From NCBI GenBank assembly GCA_016794425.1, contig JAEUHR010000044.1:1-64000 (forward strand): DNA of 64,000 nt, in the 5' to 3' direction. The notes under the pieces are model-generated. The model was given only the letters and a program-made list of their open reading frames with translations. It made no database searches and was not told the DNA's origin. Positions 8,007-17,209 of this stretch are shown here, in pieces. The first letter of the stretch is position 1, and each line of letters starts with the position of its first letter. Made by a program: the position numbers and the translations under genes. The DNA is from Planctomycetota bacterium. Its GTDB lineage: Bacteria; Planctomycetota; UBA1135; UBA2386.

Positions 8007-10569
8007 CCGCCTGCGGCTGCTGCTCACGCTGTGCGGCATCGCGCTCGGCACGGCGATCGTCGTGGCCATCTACGTGATGGACCACAACACGATCCAGAGC
8101 CGGCTGCTGGCGCAGGACCCGCAGCGCGGCCGCGTCGACCTCGAAGTGCTGCCCAATGACCGCGGTCGGCCGGCCGCCGCCGTCGCCGACGACCTGCGGC
8201 AGCGCCCGAGCGTCGAAGCGGTCGCGGTCTGGCGCGAGGCCAGGGCGCTGGCGACCCAGGGGCCACACCGGCTCGACCTCGCGGTGTTCGGGCTCGACCC
8301 GCTGCCGGGCGGCGCGTTCGGCCACTACGCGCTGCACGCCGGCCGCGACCTCGACGCTGCCGACGGCGGGCTCGAGCGGCCGGGCATCCTGCTCGGTGGC
8401 GAGGCAGCGCGCATGCTCGGCGTCGACGTCGGCGCGCGGCTGCGGCTCGGCGAACCGCTGCAGGTGCAGCGTGTCGAGTGCCGCGACGGCCGCATGGTCG
8501 CGGTGCCCGAACCGCCCGGCGCGGTGCGGTTCGAAGTCGAGGTGGAGGTCCGCGGCGTGCTGGAGCCCGAGCGGCTCGGCAGGCGGAACTTCGGCATGAT
8601 GGCCGTCTGCGGCCTCGAACTGGCGACGCGGCTGCAGACGCGCGGCGACAGCCTGTTCCACGTGCTGCGGCGCGAAGGCGCCGACCTCGACCGGCTGCGG
8701 CTCGAACTCGCGGCCGACTTCGCGGTGCAGGACCTGCGCAGCGCCTACCTCGGCGAGGGCGCCGACGAACGCGCGTTCCGCAACGGTCTGAAGGTGCTCG
8801 GCGGCCTGGCGCTGCTGCTCGGCATGTACGTGGTGTTCCAGACCCTGTCGCACTCGCTGGTCGCCCGCGTGCGGCAGCTCGGCCTGCTGCGGTGCCTCGG
8901 CGCCGGCACCGGCGCGATCACGCGGATCTTCCTGGTCGATGCGCTGCTGGTCGGCACGCTCGGCGCTCTGCTCGGCGTCGGGCTCGGCCTGTTGCTCGCG
9001 CGCTGGCTGCAGGCCAACCAGATCAGTTCGCTGGGCCTCGGCAAGGCGTGGTCGACGTTCGAGGTGCCGGTGTTCCCGGTCGCGTGGACCGCCGCACTCG
9101 GTGTCTTGTTCACGCTGGCCGGCGCGATGTTCCCGCTGGTGCGGGCGCGGCAGGTGCCGGCGCTGGAGATCCTGCGCGCGCGCGGCCTCGCGCCCGGCGC
9201 CGACGACGGCATCGACCTGCTGCGCGGCATCCACGTCTGGATGTTCGGCCTGTTGGTGCTGGCGCTGCCGCTCGCCTACCTGTCGATGACGCCGCTGGCG
9301 GCCGAGGAAGGCGCCGAGATGCGCGACGTGTTGCTGCAGCTGGCCGGCATGCTGGGGCTGTTCGGCGCCGTGCTGCTGCTGGCGCCGTGGAGCGTCGCGC
9401 TGCTCGGCCGGGCGCTGCTGCTGCCGCTGCGGCTCCTGCTGCCGATGGCGAGCTGGCTGGTCGGCAAGGTCGTCGCCCGCGCGCCGGGCCGCGTCGCGGC
9501 GGCGGTCTGCGGCCTGTCGGCGGTGCTGCTCGCGCTGCTCGGGTTGAAGTGCCTGACCTGGTCGCTGCGCGCCGAGGTCCGCCAGTTCGCGGCCGCTGCG
9601 CTCGACCAGCGGCTGCTGTTGCGCGCGGCGCCGGTGACGCCCGAGCTGGCCGCGCGGCTGGCGACGCTGCCGGGCGTCGCGCGGGCCGACCTGTTCGAAG
9701 GCGAAGAACGCGGCGGTGGGTTCCTGCTGCGCGGGCTCGCGGTCGAGAGCGCCAATGGGCGCGGCGGCGCGCTGGAAGGCGATCCGGAGCTCGCGCGCCG
9801 CTACGCCGACGAACGGGTGCGCACGCTGGTCGTCAGCCGCCGGCTGGCCAAAGTCCGCGGCTGGCGCGCCGGCGACCTGGTGCCGCTGCTCGACAAGAAC
9901 CGCGTGCCGCAGGCCTACCAGGTGCTGCACGTCAGCGACCGGTCCGGCTTCGACGGCGACGAGCGCGCGTTCGCGATCGCAGCGCCGCACTGGCTGCGCC
10001 ACGACTTCTGCATCGCCGCCACGTCGGTCGAGCACGTGACGCTCCACCTGCAACCGGGCGCCGACGCGGCCGCGATCACGGCCGCCGCGCGCAACACGCT
10101 GCCGGCGGTGCCGGTCGCGAAGCTCGGCGAGGACATCCGCGCCTACTTCCTGCGCGATGTCGGCCGCGACTTCCGGCTGTTCGACCTGCTGTTGTTCCTG
10201 ATGCTGGTGCTGGCCGGCGTCGGTCTGTTGAACGGCATGACGATCGCGGCGATCGGCCGCGCGCGCGAACTCGGCGTGCTGCGCGCGCTCGGGCTCGGCC
10301 GCGGGCCCTTGGCCGGCAGCTTCCTGCTCGAAGGTGCTTTGACCGCGCTGCTGGCGAGCCTGTTGTCGCTGGGGCTCGCGGTGCCGCTCGGCTGGGTGCT
10401 GGTGCTCGGCATGAACCGCGTCGCGCGGCTCGATGCGCCGGTCGAACTGCCGCTGCCGTGGTTCGGCGTCGTGCCGCTGATCGCGCTCGGGATCGGCGTC
10501 GCGGCGGCGTCGGTGCCGGCGTGGCGCGCGTTGCGGCAGAGTCCCAGCGAGTCGGTGCGCTACGAGTAG
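7963..10569 (+). CDS. ABC transporter permease with two FtsX domains
   Basis: The membrane partner of the preceding ATPase. The 868-residue protein has an N-terminal membrane helix (RLLLTLCGIALGTAIVVAI), a MacB-like periplasmic domain, an FtsX-type block of three helices (about 275-400), two central helices (about 425-515), a second extracytoplasmic domain and a second FtsX block at the C-terminus (about 735-860). This long architecture with about ten helices is that of the YbbP/LolC-like large permeases. I place the start at the GTG at 7963, giving VSLTSLLVFRNW just before the first helix and a 44-base overlap with the ATPase. An ATG at 7918 is possible but deepens the overlap to 89 bases. 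Substrate unknown; lipid or lipoprotein export is inference. Confidence 0.88.
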   Translation: MSLTSLLVFRNWASSRLRLLLTLCGIALGTAIVVAIYVMDHNTIQSRLLAQDPQRGRVDLEVLPNDRGRPAAAVADDLRQRPSVEAVAVWREARALATQGPHRLDLAVFGLDPLPGGAFGHYALHAGRDLDAADGGLERPGILLGGEAARMLGVDVGARLRLGEPLQVQRVECRDGRMVAVPEPPGAVRFEVEVEVRGVLEPERLGRRNFGMMAVCGLELATRLQTRGDSLFHVLRREGADLDRLRLELAADFAVQDLRSAYLGEGADERAFRNGLKVLGGLALLLGMYVVFQTLSHSLVARVRQLGLLRCLGAGTGAITRIFLVDALLVGTLGALLGVGLGLLLARWLQANQISSLGLGKAWSTFEVPVFPVAWTAALGVLFTLAGAMFPLVRARQVPALEILRARGLAPGADDGIDLLRGIHVWMFGLLVLALPLAYLSMTPLAAEEGAEMRDVLLQLAGMLGLFGAVLLLAPWSVALLGRALLLPLRLLLPMASWLVGKVVARAPGRVAAAVCGLSAVLLALLGLKCLTWSLRAEVRQFAAAALDQRLLLRAAPVTPELAARLATLPGVARADLFEGEERGGGFLLRGLAVESANGRGGALEGDPELARRYADERVRTLVVSRRLAKVRGWRAGDLVPLLDKNRVPQAYQVLHVSDRSGFDGDERAFAIAAPHWLRHDFCIAATSVEHVTLHLQPGADAAAITAAARNTLPAVPVAKLGEDIRAYFLRDVGRDFRLFDLLLFLMLVLAGVGLLNGMTIAAIGRARELGVLRALGLGRGPLAGSFLLEGALTALLASLLSLGLAVPLGWVLVLGMNRVARLDAPVELPLPWFGVVPLIALGIGVAAASVPAWRALRQSPSESVRYE

Positions 10570-10575
10570 TAGACT
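10570..10575 (+). promoter_or_regulatory. Candidate -10 element for a leaderless mRNA (10585 gene)
   Basis: TAGACT starts directly after the permease stop and ends nine bases before the ATG at 10585. No Shine-Dalgarno precedes that ATG. Confidence 0.5.
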
Positions 10576-10584
10576 GCGCGGCCC

Positions 10585-11937
10585 ATGCCGTGCCCGTTCC
10601 GCGCCGCACTGTCGGTCGTGCTGTGCCTCGCCGCGGTGGCGGCGCAGGACTTCGCGCCGAGCGTGCCAGCGCCGCCGGCAGCGGCCGAACTGGCGCTCGG
10701 GCCCGACGCCCGGCTCGAGCTGGCGGGCGGCGTGCTGCGGCTGCACGCCGGCGGCGCGGCCACGCCGGTGCCGTGCACGCAGGCCTCTGGCCCCGGCGCC
10801 GTGCGGGCGTTCGCGCGCGCCGCCAGCGGCGTCGTCTACGTCGCGGCCGAACGTGGGCTGTTCGTGCTCGACGCGGGCCATCCGGTGCTGGATCCAATGG
10901 ACCTGCGCGACGGCGTGCCGCCCGGTGCGCCGACGGGGCTCGCGATCGACGCGCAGGACCGGCTCTGGCTGGCGACCGAGCAGGCGTTCGGCGTCGTCGA
11001 CCCCCGGTTCGGCTTCGGCCGCACGTTCACGGCCGCCGACGGCCTGCCGGCCGGACCGTTCGGAGGTGTCGCGCTGGCCGCGGACGGCAGCGTGCTGCTG
11101 GCCGCGCGCGACGGCACGTTCGGCTACCGGCCCGATCAGGGTCCGCCGCCGCAGCGCACCGGCGGTGCGGCGGCGCCGAGCCTCACCGCGACCAGCGACG
11201 GCGAAGTGGCGCTCGATCTGCGCGCCAGCGGCCGCGGCGGCGCGACGCTGCGCCAGCGGCGCCGGCACGACCACCAGCTGCGCGCGATGGACGGCGCGGT
11301 GCTGCAGGGCCTGAAGCCCGGCCGGCACACCGTCGAAGTGCACGCGGTCGACCGCGACCTGCGGCGCGCCGTGGTCGCCGTCTGCGACGTGACGGTGCCG
11401 TTGCCGCCGCAGTTCCGCACGCGCTTCCTGCCGGTCGTCGCGTTCGGCGTGCTGCTGCTGCTCGCGGTGGGGGCGTTCGGCCGCGCCCGGCCCGGCGCGG
11501 CGCTGTGGCGCCGCACGCTGCGGGCGGCCGGCAACGCGCTGTTGGTGTTCGTCTGCGGCCTGCAGGTGCTGGCCGCGTGCCTCGGCTACGGCCGCAGCTG
11601 GCCGTTCGTCGGCTTCTCGATGTACACCGAGAACTGGCACGAGGGCTCGGTGCTCTACCGGCCCGAACTCGAAGGCCTGCTGGCCGACGGCACGCGTGTG
11701 CTCGGCGCCGGCGAGCAGACGGCGCTGCTGCAGGACGGCTACTGGCAGATGCTGGCCGAGGTCGTGTTCGGCGGCCCGGCCGCGCAGCAGGCGCTGCTCG
11801 AGCGCTGGAACGCGCACCGGCACGCCGGTCTGCCGCGCTTGCACGGCTTCCGGCTGCTCGACACGCGGATCCGGCTGACGGCCCGCGGCCCGGTCGACGT
11901 GGCGCCGAACGTCGTCGTGGAGTACCGCAGGCCATGA
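10585..11937 (+). CDS. Exported propeller-like membrane protein, HTTM partner candidate
   Basis: Function not recognised. The 450-residue product has a signal peptide (about 1-21, ending VAAQ). A segment with repeated LAIDAQDRLWLATEQ/GVALAADGSVLLAARDG units (about 70-180) resembles the half-blades of two-component-regulator propeller (reg_prop) repeats. A beta-sandwich-like stretch follows (about 190-280), then two membrane helices (about 283-300 and 318-338). The C-terminal domain of about 110 residues contains FVGFSMYTENWHEGSVLY. Its stop overlaps the next start as ATGA, so it is coupled to the HTTM protein. The MYTENW-type tail resembles small proteins that accompany HTTM proteins elsewhere, which suggests a two-part membrane enzyme; this is inference. 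Confidence 0.6.
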   Translation: MPCPFRAALSVVLCLAAVAAQDFAPSVPAPPAAAELALGPDARLELAGGVLRLHAGGAATPVPCTQASGPGAVRAFARAASGVVYVAAERGLFVLDAGHPVLDPMDLRDGVPPGAPTGLAIDAQDRLWLATEQAFGVVDPRFGFGRTFTAADGLPAGPFGGVALAADGSVLLAARDGTFGYRPDQGPPPQRTGGAAAPSLTATSDGEVALDLRASGRGGATLRQRRRHDHQLRAMDGAVLQGLKPGRHTVEVHAVDRDLRRAVVAVCDVTVPLPPQFRTRFLPVVAFGVLLLLAVGAFGRARPGAALWRRTLRAAGNALLVFVCGLQVLAACLGYGRSWPFVGFSMYTENWHEGSVLYRPELEGLLADGTRVLGAGEQTALLQDGYWQMLAEVVFGGPAAQQALLERWNAHRHAGLPRLHGFRLLDTRIRLTARGPVDVAPNVVVEYRRP

Positions 11938-13016
11938 ACGACACGCGCGGGTTCTGGGCCGCGGTCGAACGCTGGTTCCACGCGCCGGTGCCGGCCGTGC
12001 GGCTCGGTGCGTTCCGCGCGCTGGTCTGCGCCGTGGCGCTGTACGACGTGCTGCTCTACTCGGGCCTGGTGCTCGGCGACGCTGCCGCCGTCAGCGCCGG
12101 CGGGCCGCTGCGGCCGTGGACGCCGCTGTACGCGTTCCAGCTGCTCGGCCTCGGGCCGATCGACCTGCCGACCGCAGAGTGGGTGCAGGCCGGCACCGTG
12201 CTCGCGCTCACGGCGGGAGCGCTGGGCCTCGGCGCGCGGCTCAGCTGCGCGCTGGGGGCGCTCGGCTTCCTGTACTGGAGCGGCCTCGCCTACTCGTTCG
12301 GCAAGCCGCACCACGACAAGGTCGCGCTGGCGTTCGCGGTGTCGGTGCTGCCGTTCGCGCCGGTCGGCGCCGGCCTGTCGCTGGACGCACTGCTGCGGCG
12401 TTGGCGCGGCAAGCCGGCCCCAGCCGAGGTGCGCGGCACGCCGATCCGGTTCACCTGGTTCGCGCTGGCGGTCGGCTACTGCGGCGCCGGGTCGGCGAAG
12501 ATCCTGCTCGGCGGGCCGGGCTGGTTCAACGGTTACACGCTGCAGGGCATCATGCTCGGCCACGACGGCAACTGGTCGCGCGTGTTCGCCGCCGACGTGC
12601 ACCTGGCGCAGCTGCAGAGCATCGGCGTGGTCGCGGTGCAGGTGCTGTTCCCGCTGGTGCTGTTCTGGCCGCGCGCGCGCTGGTTCTTCCTGCCGGCGGC
12701 CACCGGGTTCCACCTGATGACGTGGCAGACGATGGACACCGGGCCCTACATGCGGCTGTGGCTCTTGCTGTGGGCATTCGTGCCGCTCGAACAGGTGCCG
12801 ACGGCGCTGGCGCGCGGGCTGCGCCGCGGCGTCGTCGCGGCGGTGGCGATCGCGGTGCCGGTCGTGCTCTACGCGGCGCTGGTCGTGCACGTCGCCAGCG
12901 AAGTGGTGCCGGGCTGGGCGCTCGGGGCCCTGGTGGCGGCGCTGTTGGCGGCGCTGGTGCGCGCGCTGCGGCGGACTGGCGTCGAACGCGTCGCCGGAGT
13001 CGCCGATGCCGGCTGA
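11934..13016 (+). CDS. HTTM-domain membrane protein, vitamin K-dependent carboxylase-like
   Basis: A 360-residue integral membrane protein with about eight helices, related to the N-terminal half of gamma-glutamyl carboxylase (HTTM family). Two polar sites in the membrane region line up with that enzyme: HHDK (126-129), where the carboxylase has its NHSYLYG segment, and GSAKILLGGPGWFNGY with Lys189, at the position of the proposed catalytic base Lys218 (GVKKLDADWVEGY). Trp197 and Gly200 also match. The start is the ATG at 11934, sharing ATGA with the upstream gene. The next gene overlaps by 11 bases. The substrate is unknown; bacterial HTTM proteins are largely uncharacterised, and carboxylation is only one possibility. 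Confidence 0.75.
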   Translation: MNDTRGFWAAVERWFHAPVPAVRLGAFRALVCAVALYDVLLYSGLVLGDAAAVSAGGPLRPWTPLYAFQLLGLGPIDLPTAEWVQAGTVLALTAGALGLGARLSCALGALGFLYWSGLAYSFGKPHHDKVALAFAVSVLPFAPVGAGLSLDALLRRWRGKPAPAEVRGTPIRFTWFALAVGYCGAGSAKILLGGPGWFNGYTLQGIMLGHDGNWSRVFAADVHLAQLQSIGVVAVQVLFPLVLFWPRARWFFLPAATGFHLMTWQTMDTGPYMRLWLLLWAFVPLEQVPTALARGLRRGVVAAVAIAVPVVLYAALVVHVASEVVPGWALGALVAALLAALVRALRRTGVERVAGVADAG

Positions 13017-14286
13017 GGCCGCGGCGCCACCGCACGGCGGCGCCGCGTCGCTCGTCGGTGCGACCGCGCTCGCGACGCTGCTGCTCGGGCTGGTCCTGCA
13101 GCGGCACGGGCTCGCCTTCGGCCCCGATGCGTGGACCAGCTGGACCGCGTCGGTGTCGCTGCTCGAGGGGCGCGGCTACTGCGACGCACACGGCCTCGTC
13201 GTGCACGAGTGGCCGCCGCTCTACTCGCTGTGGCTCGCGGCGGTGCAGGCCGTGGCCGGCGTGTCGGTCGCCAGCGTGCGGCTCGCCGATGCGATCGCGG
13301 CCGCCGTGTTCGCGGCACTGGCCTGCGCGGCCGCGTTGCGGCAGGTGCCGGAAGTGCGCGAGCGCTGGCCGGTCGCGCTGGCGGCGGCGACGCCGGCGCT
13401 GCTGGCGCTGCGCGGGCCAAGCTCCGAACACGTGATGCACGCGGCGCTGTTCGCGCTGCTGCTGGCCGTGCAGGGCTGGCAGGCCGCCGCGCGCCCGGGC
13501 CCGCGCGCCGTCGCGCTGGCCGCCGGTGCGCTCGCACTGGCCGCAGCGGTCGCGACGCGCCATGCGGCGCTGGTCTTCGTGCCGGCCGCCGTGCTGCTGC
13601 TGGCCTCGACCCGGTGCCGCCCGCGGCGCGAACGCGCCGTCGCCGCCGCGGTCATCGCGGGGCCGGCGCTGCTGCTCGCGGCGTGGATCCGCGCCGCGTT
13701 CGAGCAGGGGGCGGCCACAACGCTGTTCTCGAGCACGCGCGAACCGCTGGCGACCGCGGCGACGATGCTGCGCGCGGTCGGCGAGGATCTGGCGCCGTTC
13801 CCGTTCGGCATCGCGGCGTGGCTGTTCTCGGTGGTGTGGTTCGCGCGCGCCGCGCGGCATCCCGACACACCGGATCATCGCGGCGCCGTGGCCTTCGTGG
13901 TGGTCGCGCTGCTCGGCACGTTCGCGCTGTTCCAGCTCGTGCACGTGGCCGACGAGCCGAAGGGCCGGTTCGTGCGGTTCGCCGGTGTGATCGTGGGCAC
14001 GCTGTTGGTCGCACGCGTCGCCGCACTGCCGCAGCCGCGGTGGCGCGTGGCGCTGTTGCTGGTGCTGCTGCTGCCGAACGTCCTGCGCGCCGGCAAGCAC
14101 GTCGTGGTGGGGCGGCAGGGCTGCGACACGGTGACCGAACACGGCGGCGAGTCGTGGTTGCCGCTGCGCGCGACGTGGCGCCCCGGTCTCGCCGCCGGCA
14201 CGGTGACGACCGACGGCTGCGTCGCCGTCGAGGCGCCGCTGTTCCGCTGGCAGCGCCAGCGCATGCAAGTCGAACGCCCGCGGTAG
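13006..14286 (+). CDS. ArnT/PMT-like multi-spanning glycosyltransferase candidate
   Basis: A 426-residue membrane protein with about ten helices. An early extracytoplasmic loop reads GPDAWTSWTASVSLLEGRGYCD followed by VHEWPPLYSLWLA. This is the arrangement of GT-C enzymes (ArnT/PMT, GT39/GT83), where the acidic residue in the first loop (Asp in GPDAW) and the xxPPLY segment are conserved. Such enzymes move sugars from polyprenyl phosphate onto lipids or proteins on the outer membrane face. The C-terminus is a short soluble tail with two Cys. It overlaps the HTTM gene by 11 bases, so the three genes form one coupled unit. The acceptor is unknown. Confidence 0.55.
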   Translation: MPAEAAAPPHGGAASLVGATALATLLLGLVLQRHGLAFGPDAWTSWTASVSLLEGRGYCDAHGLVVHEWPPLYSLWLAAVQAVAGVSVASVRLADAIAAAVFAALACAAALRQVPEVRERWPVALAAATPALLALRGPSSEHVMHAALFALLLAVQGWQAAARPGPRAVALAAGALALAAAVATRHAALVFVPAAVLLLASTRCRPRRERAVAAAVIAGPALLLAAWIRAAFEQGAATTLFSSTREPLATAATMLRAVGEDLAPFPFGIAAWLFSVVWFARAARHPDTPDHRGAVAFVVVALLGTFALFQLVHVADEPKGRFVRFAGVIVGTLLVARVAALPQPRWRVALLLVLLLPNVLRAGKHVVVGRQGCDTVTEHGGESWLPLRATWRPGLAAGTVTTDGCVAVEAPLFRWQRQRMQVERPR

Positions 14287-14323
14287 CGGCGACTGCCAAC
14301 CGCGCCGCCCGTGTTGGCTGGAA

Positions 14324-14329
14324 TAGCAT
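14324..14329 (+). promoter_or_regulatory. Candidate -10 element of aspS
   Basis: TAGCAT, preceded by AA, lies 28 bases before the aspS ATG in the 71-base gap after the GT-C gene. No convincing -35 is seen. Confidence 0.4.
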
Positions 14330-14357
14330 CTGCATCGGCGGTACGACTGCCGGTTCG

Positions 14358-16157
14358 ATGAAGCAGCGAGCACCCTGGCAGCGCACCCACACCTGCGGCG
14401 AGCTCTCGCTCGCCCAGAAGGACCGCGACGTGGTCCTGAACGGCTGGATCGAGAACCACCGCCACCACGGCCAGCTGATCTTCCTCGACCTGCGCGACCG
14501 CTACGGCGTCACGCAGATCGTCGTCGACCAGGAGGCCAAGGGGCTGGCGGCGGGCACGTTCGACACGGTGCGGCGGCTCGGCGCCGAGGACGTGATCGCG
14601 GTGCACGGGCGCGTGCGCGCGCGCGACGCCGACAAGCAGAACAAGAACCGCAGCACCGGCGAGATCGAGGTGCTGGCGACCGCGGTGACGGTGTTCACGG
14701 AGGCGGAGACGCCGCCGTTCGAGATCCTCGACAAGGCCGAGGCCAACGAGGAACTGCGCATGCAGTACCGCTACCTCGACCTGCGCCGGCGGCCGCTGCA
14801 GGAGGCGATGGCGAAGCGGGCACGGTTCGTCACGGCGATCCGCAACTACATGGCCGAGCACCGCTTCCTCGACCTCGAGACGCCGATCCTGACCAAGAGC
14901 ACGCCGGAAGGCGCACGCGACTACCTGGTGCCGAGCCGCGTGCACCCGGGCAAGTTCTACGCGCTGCCGCAGAGCCCGCAGATCTTCAAGCAGCTGTGCA
15001 TGGTCGCGGGCCTCGACCGCTACTACCAGATCGCGCGCTGCTTCCGCGACGAGGACCTGCGCGCCGACCGGCAGCCCGAGTTCACGCAGATCGATCTCGA
15101 GATGTCGTTCGTCGAGGAACACGACGTGCTCGACCTGGTCGAGGGCATGGTCGTGCACGGCATGCGCGAAGGCTTCGGCATCGAGCTGCCGCAGCCGTTC
15201 CCGCGCTTCGACTTCGAAGAGGCGATGGAGACCTACGGCTGCGACAAGCCGGACCTGCGCTTCGAGATGAAGCTGATCGACTGCACCGAACTGGCGCGGC
15301 GGTCGAGCTTCAAGGTGTTCGCCGGCGCGGTCGAGCTCGGCGGCATCGTCAAGGGCATCTGCGCCAAGGGTGCGGCCGAGAAGTTCTCGCGCAAGGGCAT
15401 CGACGAGCTGACCGCGTTCGTCGCCGGTCTCGGCGCCAAGGGCCTGGCGTGGGCGAAGGTCACCGCGGCCGGCCTCGAGGGTTCGATCGCGAAGTTCTAC
15501 GAGGGCGACAAGGCCAAGGAACTGTGCGCGCACATGGCGGCCGCGCCGGGCGACCTGCTGCTGTTCGTCGCCGACCAGAAGCGCGTCGTGCACAAGGCGC
15601 TCGGCGACCTGCGGCTCAAGGTCGGCGGCCAGCTCGGCCTGCGCGACCCCAAGCAGTTCCGCTGCTGCTGGGTGCTGAACTTCCCGATGTTCGAGTGGAA
15701 CGACGAGAAGCAGCGCTGGCAGTTCGCACACAACCCGTTCAGCGCGCCGGTCGACTGGAGCGTGCAGGACTTCACGCGCGACACCGCGCAGATCCGCAGC
15801 CGCGCCTACGACTTCGTGATGAACGGCTGGGAGCTCGGCTCCGGCTCGATCCGCATCCACCGGCCGGCGCTGCAGGCCAAGGTGTTCGAGTTCCTCGGCA
15901 TCTCGCCGGAGCAGCAGCGCGCGAACTTCGGCTTCCTGCTCGATGCCTACAAGTACGGCGCGCCGCCGCACGGCGGCATCGCGCTCGGCGTCGACCGGCT
16001 GGTCGCGCTCGCACTCGGCCGCGACGGCATCCGCGACGTGATCGCGTTCCCGAAGACGTCGATGGCGTTCGACCTGATGGCGGACGCGCCGGGCGGCGTG
16101 TCGCCGGAGCAGATGGCGGAGCTGCAGATCGCCAGCACCGCCAAGCGGCCGGGCTAG
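14358..16157 (+). CDS. aspS: Aspartyl-tRNA synthetase, bacterial type
   Basis: Charges tRNA-Asp with aspartate. At 599 residues it has the bacterial layout: OB-fold anticodon domain (about 1-110, ending in the LDKAEANEELRMQYRYLDLRR motif 1 region), catalytic class II core interrupted by the GAD insertion (about 300-425), then motif 3. Motif 2 appears as ARCFRDEDLRADRQPEFTQ and motif 3 as HGGIALGVDRL. The flipping-loop region before PEGARDYLVPSR is canonical. The ATG at 14358 gives the standard N-terminus; the open frame upstream overlaps another gene. Its TAG stop shares CTAG with the convergent glycosyltransferase. Confidence 0.97.
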   Translation: MKQRAPWQRTHTCGELSLAQKDRDVVLNGWIENHRHHGQLIFLDLRDRYGVTQIVVDQEAKGLAAGTFDTVRRLGAEDVIAVHGRVRARDADKQNKNRSTGEIEVLATAVTVFTEAETPPFEILDKAEANEELRMQYRYLDLRRRPLQEAMAKRARFVTAIRNYMAEHRFLDLETPILTKSTPEGARDYLVPSRVHPGKFYALPQSPQIFKQLCMVAGLDRYYQIARCFRDEDLRADRQPEFTQIDLEMSFVEEHDVLDLVEGMVVHGMREGFGIELPQPFPRFDFEEAMETYGCDKPDLRFEMKLIDCTELARRSSFKVFAGAVELGGIVKGICAKGAAEKFSRKGIDELTAFVAGLGAKGLAWAKVTAAGLEGSIAKFYEGDKAKELCAHMAAAPGDLLLFVADQKRVVHKALGDLRLKVGGQLGLRDPKQFRCCWVLNFPMFEWNDEKQRWQFAHNPFSAPVDWSVQDFTRDTAQIRSRAYDFVMNGWELGSGSIRIHRPALQAKVFEFLGISPEQQRANFGFLLDAYKYGAPPHGGIALGVDRLVALALGRDGIRDVIAFPKTSMAFDLMADAPGGVSPEQMAELQIASTAKRPG

Positions 16158-17203
16158 AGACCGCTGCGCGTGCTGCGCGCGGCGCCCGCGGCCGCGCCCT
16201 GCAGGAACACCGCGTCGAACTGCCGCATCACGACCGCGGGCGAGAACGGCGCCGAGTAGGCGTCGAAGTCGCCCTGCACCGGCCGGAACACGCGCAGGAT
16301 GCGGCGCAGGTCGTTCGCGTCGCGGTAGTAGATGCCCTTCGGACCGAGCACCTCGAGGTGGTAGCGGTCGTGGCCGCCGAGCCAGGTGACGACCGGCTTG
16401 TCGTGGACCGAGAACTCGCCGACCGCGAGCCCGAACGACTCGCCGTCGGCCCGCGCGTGCAGCATCGCATCGCAGGTCTGCACGAACCGCGCCTTGGCGG
16501 CGAGGTCGGTCGTCTTGTCGAGGTGCACGATGCGCGGGTGCGGCGGCGCGAACGGGCGCGTGTTCAGGAACACGAACCACAGGTCGTCGCGCTGCTGCAC
16601 GGCGTGCAGCACTTCCTGGTGCACGAACGGCAGGTCGAACGTGTCCGGCCCGCCGTGGCGGCCGAACACCGTCGCGCCAGCCGGGATGCCGAGCACCGCG
16701 CGCAGGTCGCCGTCGACGCGCGGCAGCTGCACGATGTGCGGCACGACCGGGCATGGCGGCTGCCCCGGCACGCCGCGGTGCCGCGCGACCCAGCTCGACA
16801 CCGCCGCGTAGACGTCGCCGTGCGGTTCGTGCGCCGTGAACACGCAGTGCACGACCGTGCGGCCGTACGGCGGACGCGGCAGCGGCTCGGCCGGCCGCTG
16901 GCCGTGGTCGATGCGGTAGTAGACGTCGACGTCGGCGAGGCAGCGTTCGAGGTCGCTGCGGTCGCGGTACAGCAGCACCGAGAAGCGGGCGCGGAACTTG
17001 TCGAGTGCCGACAGGTCGGCCTGCGCCGGGCACAGGATCCGCGACCGGTTGCCGAGCTGTTCCTCGTTGCCGACCGCGTAGTCGTAGAGCGCCACGTCGG
17101 TGCCGCGCTCGAGCAGGTGGCCGGCGTCGAACGCGACCTGCAGCGACGCGCGTTCGGACCGGACGCCGGGGCGGGGGGCGGAAGGGGCGATGGCAGCGGG
17201 CAT
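16154..17203 (-). CDS. Glycosyltransferase family 4-like protein
   Basis: A 349-residue predicted GT-B glycosyltransferase. The C-terminal half carries DAMLHARADGESFGLAVGEFSVHDKPVVTW, which is the nucleotide-sugar-binding E-x7-E type motif of the GT1/GT4 clan. The N-terminal half (FDAGHLLERGTDVALYDYAVG) looks like the acceptor domain, and a GxPxxATVFGRHGG segment marks the domain joint. I choose the ATG at 17203 because CGAGG lies seven bases upstream; earlier in-frame ATGs would place a Pro/Arg-rich tail in front. Donor and acceptor are unknown. It follows the CZB gene on the same strand, and a strong hairpin covers its ribosome-binding region. Confidence 0.65.
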   Translation of the reverse strand: MPAAIAPSAPRPGVRSERASLQVAFDAGHLLERGTDVALYDYAVGNEEQLGNRSRILCPAQADLSALDKFRARFSVLLYRDRSDLERCLADVDVYYRIDHGQRPAEPLPRPPYGRTVVHCVFTAHEPHGDVYAAVSSWVARHRGVPGQPPCPVVPHIVQLPRVDGDLRAVLGIPAGATVFGRHGGPDTFDLPFVHQEVLHAVQQRDDLWFVFLNTRPFAPPHPRIVHLDKTTDLAAKARFVQTCDAMLHARADGESFGLAVGEFSVHDKPVVTWLGGHDRYHLEVLGPKGIYYRDANDLRRILRVFRPVQGDFDAYSAPFSPAVVMRQFDAVFLQGAAAGAARSTRSGL

Positions 17204-17209
17204 GGGGTG

